Assembly: GCA_934047225.1 (NCBI GenBank)
Contig: OW203992.1
Location: 3,213,501-3,277,500 of the forward strand
Length of the DNA: 64,000 nucleotides
DNA from: Ypsolopha sequella
Lineage: Eukaryota > Arthropoda > Insecta > Lepidoptera > Ypsolophidae
Direction of reading: 5' to 3'
The notes beneath the pieces were generated by a model. The model was given only the letters and a program-made list of their open reading frames with translations, had not been told where the DNA came from and did no database searches. Numbering within the stretch: the first letter of the stretch is position 1; the number at the start of each line of letters is the position of its first letter. Below are positions 55,359 to 64,000 of the stretch, piece after piece. The position numbers and the translations under genes were made by a program.

Positions 55359-55430
55359 GTAGGCAACCGGACCGATCCCTTAGCGTCATCATCTCATCCA
55401 CGTGGCCCGCCCCTCGTCTCTCGAGTGTGA

Positions 55431-55925
55431 TCGGCCTCGTGCAGGCAGATTGGCCGCGAACTGCCGACCTGATGATGCTTCAGATCGTATCCACTCCGCT
55501 GCTCTTTCGCAGCATTTCTACTTCACCAAGATATTGATATGCTGTCGAATGGGAGGCGGGTTTTCCTTTGTGTGGTTCCTTAGGGAACGAAAACCCGTTA
55601 AGTGCTCTTAAACCGCATGAATAGAAAATTATTGTTGATTTCGTGATTTCGAGTTTAAGAATTTCAAGTTTGAGCAATTCAGCAAATAGTTAGCTAATTA
55701 GTAGCTTAATGTTTTATAACAACTCGCAGGTTAAGAGATTACTACATCAGAAAGTTATTTATGTACTTCCACTTATAATAACTTATTTATTAACTAATTA
55801 AAAATGTATATACATAACACCAAATTTTACAAGTGTGGTGTACAAAATTTTAACTTCTTGACGCTGAGCGACCAGAAGATTCAAAAGCACACACATGGAA
55901 AGTGGGAGCGTATTAACGAGCACAC
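55431..55925. other. Unassigned DNA
   Basis: No feature recognised apart from a GC-richer start (to about 55520). Confidence 0.35.
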
Positions 55926-56343
55926 TTAAGGCGATACGTAAAAGTTTTAGCGTCCCTGTTACTCCATATGCGAAAAAACCCTCAGTGCGAGTGGGACGGA
56001 TTCGTGGAAAAGTAGCAAAAAGTTGGTTTTTTATTAAATGTATTATGTATTTAAAATGTACTAAGCTATTTTGTCAAAAATATTTTCAAGGAGACTACAA
56101 ATACAAAATATCCACATTTTGAATGCAATTTCACAATGAAATTAGTTAGGATTTTAGAATTACAGGAAAAGTAAAACAATTTAGAGGTCTTTTCGGAATT
56201 AAATTCTATCGAGAAAATTTCATCCAATCGCTTTCTCCTTCAGTACTCAATAAACATTTACCCAAAAATTAAATACGTAGATGACGTTATAGTGGAGTAA
56301 ATTAATTCTAAAAAACCCCACTTTATTTTTGGTATCGCCTTAA
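55926..56343 (+). mobile_element. TTAA-ended MITE, copy 8
   Basis: TTAAGGCGATACGTAAAAG on the left and TTGGTATCGCCTTAA on the right; TTAA on both sides. The left 110 bp match 23461-23842 closely (CGTCCCTGTTACTCCATATG). 418 bp. Confidence 0.85.
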
Positions 56344-57660
56344 CACCCGTAATGAGCTTACACATAACACCCAGCTCGAGCATCGCGTACCGGTCCGGCG
56401 CCCGCCATTACCAACCATATAGTGAAAAGTACTTTACCCCTGGGCTCCAACAAGGTGTTTAGTGTTTCAATTTATGATAACAAGTTAGAACTCCGTCCGT
56501 CCGTCTGTCTGTAGCGAGCGGGCGGGCGCGGGCGCGTGGGAATATGCTAGCATTTACTGTACGCTATCACTTCGCGGAGTTGCGCAAGCGCCGCGGCGCA
56601 ACAACCGAAGATCTGATTATGCGATTGTTTCTGCGAATATTCATTTTATAAACCATTTTTGAGTTAGTGGATGATGTTTGAAATGTTTGCATTAGTACTC
56701 GATTTGTGCTTGCACTTGGTTGTAAAAATCCTGCTTTTTTCAAAATATGCTGCCATTTAGGTTTGTGAGCACTTAGTTTTTATGTTATTAAACATGATTC
56801 GCTTCAATAATTTTAGATTTATAAACTCAATTTTCATATATTTAGGTTTATTATTTTTAATTAAAAAAATATTTTTGTCGTTTTAGTTTTAATGTATTTA
56901 AGTTTACTTCCATTTTATATTCGAGGTATTGCGAGTATGTATTTAACAATAGGTACCAATTAAGTTTTATAGCACTACTTAAGTCACACTTAAGTAGTTA
57001 TTATTATAATGTGCATAAAAATAAGAATAATGCATCTTGCAATAACTTGTATAAATCAAGTCAGATAATTAAATTAATTAAGCACCTTCTAACATAATTT
57101 GCGTCGCACACTTTAAACTTTAGTATGTTTACAGTGTGGAGTCTTCAATCGCATCTTATTTTCCACCTGCAACCGCAATTCTAACTTAGCTGAACAGACA
57201 TTCGCTCACACAAACAGACACACAAGGGTTTCCTTCAACCTTCCAGTCCTCAACCCCTCATTTTCCAAGGCCTCATCAGATAGAGTCTCTCGTCCTAAGT
57301 GAGCATCGAGCCAGCGGGTAATCTGTCATCTCCAGCGCTCAGCCACCCGGCACTTCGAGCATCATGGTGAAGTGGCTCGCCGTCACTCACCAGGACTCGG
57401 TCGAGAGGCTCATGATTATTGACGGAATATGGAAAGGTTTCATTCGCATTTTTACGTCGTTGAAGCAGTTTCAATAAATTAAATTGTTATGAAATTGTTA
57501 TTCAAAGTTGTGTAAACCGCTAGAATCTTTAAAGAATGCCAAGTCAGTAAACTGATTAATTTATTTGGCACTGCCCTTGTAATCTCAACATCACCAAAGG
57601 TTAACTAGTAGAGAATTGTGCATTGTATATTCTTGTGAAATAAAGAATTTACACACTTAC
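56344..57660. other. Unassigned DNA, GC-rich patch, one short frame
   Basis: (CCGT)n and GAGCGGGCGGGCGCGGGCGC lie at 56490-56540. The 37-codon frame at 57364-57477 starts in the context ATCATGGTG, encodes MVKWLAVTHQDSVERLM and has no known family. GTGAAATAAAGAATTT near 57637 looks like a retroposon end. Confidence 0.35.
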
Positions 57661-58640
57661 ATACATAAACGCCTTAATAATTTCCTAGAAAAATGTAAAA
57701 TCCTACACGAATATCAATATGGCTTCAGAAAGTCCCGGTCTACTACCCTGTGCAAAAATTTTACGAAAAAATTCATGATAAGAAATATGCAGTAGGCCTC
57801 CTATAAGGCATATTATCGTGTCTGCCACGTGACTCTATTAGATATGCTGTACATTTCAGGAATAAAAGGAGTTGCCCATAAATGGTTTAAATCGTACCTG
57901 TGGAACTGCCCACATTGTAGAAATAAAAAATACTAATTTCGAAACCGGGAAAATGGATTACATAAGATCCGATAGAGTCTTGTCAACTGGCTCTACTCAA
58001 GATAGCGTTCTGGGATGTGTGCTATTCCTTATCTATATCAACGATTTTCCGAATAAAATTAATGAAGAAAACATCCTCTTCACAGATGATATCTCTGCAT
58101 CATGCTCGGACACCGATGAAAACTAAACTAACACCACTACAAATAGAGTGTACGTACAAAAATACAGCATTGGAATTGGTAGACCTTATTGGGAATTGAC
58201 CTCGATGGAATTATATTATGGGGAAACTGCTGCGAACCTGTTGATATATTTATTCTTCAAAAAAAAAATGCGTTAGAATACTAACAAACATTGAGCAAAC
58301 AGTTTCCTGTAGATCTTATTTTGTGAAATACCAAATACTGACCCTTACTTCCGTCTACATACTTGAGTCTTGCAAGTTTATTAGAAAACATACATAGTTA
58401 TATTCTCCGATGGATTCCAATAATAAAAGAAATAACCAAAACCAGAATAAATTAAAAAGACCATTCACAAAAATTACATTAGTTTCAAACAGCCCCCACC
58501 ATAAAAATATACAACCATAAAATGCATTGACAAGCTCACCCTGTTCCACAATGACCTAAGAAAGTTCCTCATAAATACGTGCCATTACAGTATCACTGAG
58601 TTTATTAAGGCCCTTACTATTGCCAAATGGGTACTTTCTA
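57661..58640 (+). pseudogene. Degraded Jockey-like LINE reverse transcriptase
   Basis: Fragments appear in the order of the protein: FLEKCKILHEYQYGFRKSRS, then GIKGVAHKWFKSYL, then SVLGCVLFLIYINDFPNKI with LFTDDIS, then ILWGNCCEPVDIFILQKKCV and LTLTSVYILESCKFIRKH. The LFTDD word stands where the catalytic FADD normally lies, so even the active-site motif is altered. Multiple stops and frameshifts. The same C-terminal region occurs at 51758-52054. Confidence 0.7.
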
Positions 58641-58710
58641 AAGCCTACTCCTCGTTTATGGCCAAACCAAAAATAATGAAAAAATGTATTATGAATAATC
58701 AACTCTTAGA

Positions 58711-59079
58711 CAACATATGCAACAGTTTTCTTTTTCATACCACCAAAACATCTACATGAATTTTTTTATTTACTGAATGGTGTTTTTTGACTTCAAATTC
58801 CCTACTGCTCCTGAGTGGCTTGGCCGATTGAATTCATCTATGCTTTGATAAATAGATAAACTTTATAGCTATAAACATAACATAAGAAAATTCAATCGAG
58901 TAATCACGTCCAAGTGAAAAGTATAATTTTCCCCTATTTCGCTCTTTCAAGGACGCAGTGAGCGTCGTAACAGCCACTATGCATTGCGCGCTGATATGAA
59001 CGTTATTTCAATGTCGTTTCCGTTGATATTTGTAGTGACAAATATCGAGCTGCTCATTTGGCGATGGTAATCGCCTTAA
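58711..59079 (+). mobile_element. TTAA-ended MITE (TTTGGCGATGGTAATCGCC), copy A
   Basis: ACAACATATGCAACAGTTTT to GATGGTAATCGCCTTAA. It matches, inverted, 63632-64000 along its length, including CTACTGCTCCTGAGTGGCTT and GATATGAACGTTATTTCAAT. Its last 160 bp are related to 30.8 and 53.7 kb. Confidence 0.75.
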
Positions 59080-59814
59080 TGATAAAATTAACAAATAAAA
59101 TACTTCAATGGCCAAGACAAAATAATAATAAATACTTTCTACTACTTAAATAATAATTGTTACCAACATTATTATTATGTAATACTACTACACAATATGG
59201 ATATTACCACATACCATAATTTATCTATTTATAGTTATAACTGATAAGATAAATAGATAATAACGTTTTTTCTGCGCCCTTACAGGGCGTCACTTGTACT
59301 TTTCTTTCATGTAACATTTTTATACTTGGCAATAAATAAATGATATGATATGATGATAACTGAGTGTCAATTTAATTTGGGTATTACTTATTCTATAAAT
59401 ATAATAGTAGTTTATGCTACTAGATTTATTTGCTCTTACGCCCGTGTATCATACTACATTTTTCAATGCATAGTGTGAGGAAATAAAACAAATATAATCT
59501 TGTGAACTTTAAATTATGATTGGCTCAAAAGGACTGTATCCAGAGCCGTTAAACAGTAGAAAAAAATTATAACATTTATGGTACACAGGAAAGGCTGCAG
59601 GTTAGCTAACCATTGTAAATAAAAAAAAAATAAAGCCCTAGGGCAAAATAATCGACTTTCTGTTCGGTTTTGATGCATAAAAAGTGGGCTACGAGCACTT
59701 GCATTGAAAATAGATTTATTATAATTATAATGTACCTTATTACACGTCAATTTTAATGTAAATATTACACTGGAAAATACAACAAACATTTGGGTTTACT
59801 TATATTTGGTAAAA
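59080..59814. other. Unassigned AT-rich DNA
   Basis: No gene. GGCAATAAATAAATGATATGATATGATGATA near 59330 (an AATAAA signal then a short tandem) is a possible retroposon 3' end. Confidence 0.35.
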
Positions 59815-59980
59815 TAATCAACTTACACAAGTGATAAATATATGAATAAATACATGCCTAACTTCACCACTTCGATAAGTCGTGTTGATAATATGAGCAA
59901 AAAACTTCGCAACATAATCAAGTGTCTTTTTTTTTCATTTTGTAAAATTAATTATAGCTTAAATACTACTTTGTACTAAA
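59815..59980 (-). mobile_element. Fragment of the Jockey-like LINE 3' region
   Basis: On the minus strand AAAAAGACACTTGATTATG, then AGGCATGTATTTATTCATAT, parallels the 3' regions at 31045-31140 and 51240-51345. Confidence 0.5.
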
Positions 59981-60169
59981 AGACGCCTCGTAAACGTACT
60001 TGAAAAGTACAAGAAACTGGCTAGCGACTCAACACTAAATAAGGGCTCTGTAATATTAACGCCCGAAGAGAACAAGCAATAGTGAGTAAAGTAGCGATGT
60101 CTTGGAGAACAAAAGCAATGCATCGAGACACAACAGCGCGATTATCGGCCCGCATCGTGCCGCAAGTGA

Positions 60170-60662
60170 CAAGAGGATACCGTCAGCTGTGTGAGGATAC
60201 CGTCAGCTGTATGAGGATACCGTCAGCTGTGTGAGGCCCCAGTACACAATGGGCCATGATGGTCCATGAATAAGTAAAAAAAAAAAGGCATATGAGTAAA
60301 GCGAAATACAAATTATTTATTTTTCCTCATAAAAATACAGTGTCACTAATATTAGTATTAATCTTTTCTGTATATATTTTTATTTTTGTGCGATAATGTC
60401 ATTTATTAGACTGTTGACAGCCTCATCGAAGAGGGCGAAATATATCGAAAAAAAGCTGTTTAATGTTTTTGTTATATATATAATTGCTTTAAATTATCAA
60501 ATAATATTAGTATTAATTAAAAAAACAATAGAGTCCATCTCCTTTTCTCATATAGCTTGGTACCCTTAATGACGATTTCGTGGGCCATCATAACCCATTG
60601 TGTATTGGTACGAGGTACCTCGACGTAGAAACTCTAACACGTCGCGGGTACCGTGATGGTTC
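60170..60662. repeat. 21-bp triplicate and an inverted pair
   Basis: GAGGATACCGTCAGCTGT occurs three times at 21-bp spacing from 60174. CACAATGGGCCATGATGGTCC (about 60246) is inverted at about 60586-60607 (GGGCCATCATAACCCATTGTG), so 60225-60620 may be a foldback element. The phrase ATATATTTCGGGCCC follows at about 60818, as in 2180. Confidence 0.5.
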
Positions 60663-60884
60663 TTGTATCATCCAAGGAAACCAGATTGCTGAGGACCTTC
60701 CCCTAAGGCATTTCATAATTTTAATTTGTATTTACCTTATATTTTTTGAAAATAAACGTTATCAATTGACTACTTTGTCTTTAAATGTAGTTTATATATA
60801 TAATTAATGTGAGGAGATATATTTCGGGCCCTATCCTGGGTCCGGCATCAGTCACGAAAAAAAAAATGAATATATATACATATA

Positions 60885-61195
60885 CATATCCTCACGCCTG
60901 TCTCCCAGGGGTAGGCAGAGACTACAGATTTCCATCTGCTACGATCCAGACAAACCTCTTTCACCTCTTACACATCCATCAGTCTAGTCATATAATCTCT
61001 TTTATTCCAGGTACTTTTAACATTGCCCTTCTTTAGTATGTCACCAATTTGGTCAGCATACGTCCTTCTAGCACCCATTAGCTTTTTCCAAGTCCATTTA
61101 CCACTTGCTGAACAAGGAAGTAGAACACTGTGGGATAAATCTGCATGCCCTAAAAGCGTGTATTTGTGCCCGAAGTTTGGCACAGATTAGTTCTC
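60885..61195 (-). mobile_element. RTE-type LINE 3' end, minus strand
   Basis: On the minus strand the text YTLLGHADLSHSVLLPC, GDILKKGNVKSTWNKRD and TRLMDV precedes the same ending as 21655-21830 (CGTAGCAGATGGAAATCTG). It is one of the longer remnants of this family here, still lacking the polymerase. A TATATACATATACATAT run lies at its 3' side. Confidence 0.65.
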
Positions 61196-61936
61196 GAGCC
61201 GCTTTTTCTTAACCCTTTAAGTCCCGTCCGGAGCGCAACAAGACCCGGTGCAGGAAACGAAACAACCGGAGGATAAATCCGCTCCGAGTACACGAGAAGC
61301 ATGCCATTACTACATTTACTATAAGAAATTATACAAGTTCCATTAAAAAAAGTTTGTGAGGCGTCAGTCGTACACTGTTCAAATTGTGATCTGGTTGGTA
61401 ATATAACGTTTTATTTAACACCCAACATGAATTTTTAAATATTTTGAGTATTTATTTTAATTGAAGATTTTCCTTACTTTTCCCGATGTCCTACTGTATT
61501 TTTCTAAGCCTACATGCTTAATTAAAGCCTAATCAACCCAGATATTTTGAAGTTATACTGCGGATGGATACAAACCGAGGCGTCGCTTTTAGGTTTTTTT
61601 TTCGGAACCCTAAAATTACTGAAAGAGAAGTGTGACATGCGTCGATACGAAAGTCTTGAAAAGACCTCTTTTCGCAAAAGCGGCCCGCTACAGCGACGTA
61701 GCAAGCGAAGCACGTAGCAAGCGGGAAAACTGAATTTGCTGTCGTAGCTAAGGCTTTTTTTTTAATAGTGTTGCAATGACGTGGTTTTGTGAACTTTTCT
61801 GGAAAGGGACTTCTAGGGAGTAATTACTGAACAAGTTTTGTTATTTTGTTATTTAAAAGAAACATAATTGGAAATCCTATTAAAAATGAGTACGTTTTGT
61901 AAAAGTTAAACTTAATTATAATTTAAGTAGACAGTA
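61196..61936. other. Unassigned DNA
   Basis: No gene. GCGACGTAGCAAGCGAAGCA, then CGTAGCAAGCGGG, near 61693 is a short local repeat. Confidence 0.4.
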
Positions 61937-62287
61937 AAGCCGATTCTAAACGCTTTAGTTTTAGTTATAGTTATAGTTATAGTTATAGTGCTGTCAAAAC
62001 TTGAAATTTTCCAAAGTAATTTAACTTCAGTTCCTAACCTCATACCTAAGGACTATTTTGCAATGAAGAAAATTTAGTTTTGACAGCACTAAAACTAGAA
62101 TTAAAGCCTTCAGAATCGGCTTTATTAAAGCTGATTTTAAGGGCTTTAATTTTAGGTTCAGTGCTTTCAACACTAAAATTTTTGCAAGAGAATTTAGTTT
62201 TTATTAATTCCATTTAAGAACTATTTTGCGATGAAGAGATTTTAGTTTTGACAGCACTAAAACCGTAAAATCAGCTTTATTGAAATC
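61937..62287. mobile_element. Two tandem MITEs of the AGCCGATTCTG family
   Basis: The first (about 61937-62125) has GCCGATTCTAAACGCTTTAG on the left and its inverse, ending TTCAGAATCGGC, on the right, with a (TAGTTA)n expansion in the left arm. The second (about 62126-62287) has AAGCTGATTTTAAGGGCTTT and the inverse end AAAATCAGCTTT. Both keep TTTTGACAGCACTAAAAC. Related to 30522-30684. Confidence 0.65.
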
Positions 62288-62342
62288 ATATCCGAGACCA
62301 CCTTTTTTTTGCTGTAGTTAGCCGTAATATAATAAATTGTTT

Positions 62343-62640
62343 AGATAGATAGATAGATAAGATAGATAGATAGATAGATAACTTCTTTATTCCATTTCCA
62401 CAGCATTACACGACAAAGAAAACAAAAAAATACACATTTAACAATTAAACAATTAAAAAAGAAAAAAAATAATAACACAACTAAAACTAATAAATAATGT
62501 AAGTGCGTTGGTAGTGGAAAAGGTCCTCAACTCAGCATAATGCAGAGGCAAGCCACTGCGCTGATTTTCAGTTGAGGCCCGTTTCCAAAACCGACCTTAT
62601 GCTATATATACAAAATAGGTGAACAATTGCTTAATTTACA
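62343..62640 (-). mobile_element. Retroposon 3' end, minus strand, with (TATC)n tail
   Basis: (GATA)n at 62344-62380 followed by ACTTCTTTATTCCATTTCC reads on the minus strand as GGAAATGGAATAAAGAAGT plus a (TATC)n tail. The body extends to about 62640. Clade unknown. Confidence 0.5.
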
Positions 62641-63394
62641 TTTATTTACAATTAGTTTACAATAAAATAGACGTGCAATAAGTAATAAAATAAGTGTATG
62701 TATATGATGTAACTGTTTAATGTACCTACATTGCTGTCTCAAACAAATTTAATTTGACTGTACAAAATATGAAATGTAGGATGTTTTTTTAAATATTGAT
62801 TATTTATTAATTATTTAAATAAAACTGTTTTCAAAATTTTTCGTTATAGGTTTAGTACTGTCAATCACATCTTAAAAAACATGCAATATCCAGATCGTTT
62901 CTGGTCATTTTACATTTAACATCTGAAAAGTATTGGTAGTCGGTCTGTCAGTCTGTCAGTGTATCGACAAGGCGGCGACTATCTTCAGAAGCCCCAATTT
63001 CCGGGCGTCCATCACCAGACATGTGAATATTTATTTACTGGCTGCGACCTCCTGAAATTGACGAGGTTCATGAAAGATACTTTGACCCAATTTTCGCTCC
63101 ACCTACATAATTACAGTCATAATGGAGCCAGATATTTTATATCTTTTTATAATTGCATCGTGTTAAATATTCTGGCATAAGGGGAGCTGAAATTACCGTG
63201 CTAACTGGTACATACTTTAGCAACAAAATAGTCCGTCGAAGGTTTTTAGAAAATATTTAAATATCTTCATTAAGGGCTACAGTCTATCAAAAGAAATATA
63301 AATTGTGTAGCAAATAATCAAGTAAATTATAGTAAGACTTTTATGGTACTATTCAATCACAGACCAGAAAACACTAACTGCAAATCTTCGGCGT
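62641..63394. other. Unassigned DNA
   Basis: No gene. GTCGGTCTGTCAGTCTGTCAG near 62938 is a short tandem tract. Confidence 0.4.
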
Positions 63395-63505
63395 GTAGGA
63401 TAGATGGAATTTCTAGGATGTCATAAAAACCACTACTAATTGTAACCTAACTAACCTACCGGGTCGCTTCTGCAATGAAGGATTTCTGAAGTTTCTGATG
63501 GAGAT
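63395..63505 (+). repeat. Dispersed repeat (AACCTAACTAACCTACCGG)
   Basis: TTTCTAGGATGTCATAAAAA, AACCTACCGGGTCGCTTCTG and GAAGGATTTCTGAAG parallel 37670-37790. Confidence 0.5.
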
Positions 63506-63631
63506 ATTTATTTTTAAGTGCAATAAAATATTCCCCCTAAAAAATTGCAACCAACTAAAAACAATAAATACAAACAGTAACTGAATAATACATGCAATAA
63601 CTGAATTTTTTGAATATGATATTATAGCGTA

Positions 63632-64000
63632 TTAAGGCGATTACCGTCGCCAAATTAGCAGCTCGATGTTTGTCTGTATGAATATCGACGGAAACGACAT
63701 TGAAATAACGTTCAAATCAGTGCACAATGCGTGGTGGCTGTTACGACGCTCGCTGCGTCCTTGAAAGGGAAAAATAGGAGAAAATAATACTTTTCACATG
63801 GGCGTCATTGTTCGATTGAATAATTCTGTGTTATATTTATAGCTATCAAGTTTATCTATTTATCAAAGCATAAATGAATTAAATCACCTAAGCCGCTTAG
63901 GAGCAGTAGGAAATTCAAGCCAAAAAACACCATTCAGTTGAAACAATTTTTCATATAGAAGTTTTGGTGGTACGAAAAAGAAAAATGTTGCATATGTTGT
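63632..64000 (-). mobile_element. TTAA-ended MITE, copy B, cut by window end
   Basis: It starts TTAAGGCGATTACCGTCGCC and is the inverse of 58711-59079 up to the last base (ACATATGCAAC-type end). Its outer terminus may lie beyond the window. Confidence 0.75.

Overview
The window is nuclear DNA from an insect, most likely a moth or butterfly (Lepidoptera). The evidence is the AT-rich background, the absence of long open frames outside transposons, and the mix of mobile elements: RTE, Jockey and I/R1-group LINE remnants, tRNA-derived SINE heads, very many short inverted-repeat MITEs, and dispersed termini such as CTCGCACTTGGCCGG that I associate with lepidopteran genomes. The species call is inference. 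I find no convincing host protein-coding gene; the window looks like an intergenic or intronic, transposon-rich stretch.

Layout. 0-2.4 kb: small repeats, including 52-bp inverted arms enclosing a tRNA-like sequence. 2.4-10.3 kb: a clear nest. A 49-bp satellite array is interrupted by a 5'-truncated LINE (RNase H plus a zinc-finger C-terminus), and that LINE is interrupted by a full-length Ty3/gypsy retrotransposon (2791-8777) with apparently identical LTRs, an intact pol and a gag broken by frame changes. 10-41 kb: a mosaic of MITEs, LINE 3' ends and unassigned DNA, with several nested insertions (MITE in LINE at 23.5 kb, MITE in MITE at 30.5 and 31.9 kb), a hAT-type MITE with 8-bp target duplications at 18.6 kb, and two copies of a long palindromic element at 19.5 and 35.7 kb. 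41.3-42.5 kb: 22 back-to-back 51-bp repeats, each with a TTACGTCA (CRE/bZIP-like) motif. 43-52 kb: MITEs with TATA target duplications and a minus-strand Jockey-like LINE whose 3' region carries two MITEs. 52-57.5 kb: fewer repeats, locally GC-rich, with candidate regulatory motifs and a weak candidate first exon with a signal-peptide-like start. 57.6-64 kb: decayed Jockey-like LINE, RTE remnants and inverted copies of a TTAA-ended MITE.

The only functional module visible is the gypsy element: gag, protease, reverse transcriptase, RNase H and integrase between two LTRs, with primer-binding site and polypurine tract. The most unusual signals are the 346-bp near-perfect palindrome flanked by a 14-bp direct repeat, a large set of diverged MITEs all ending in TTAA, MITE families with unrelated interiors but shared CARGGTG ends and TATA duplications, and the homogeneous 51-bp array. 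All family names rest on recognition by eye; no database search was possible.
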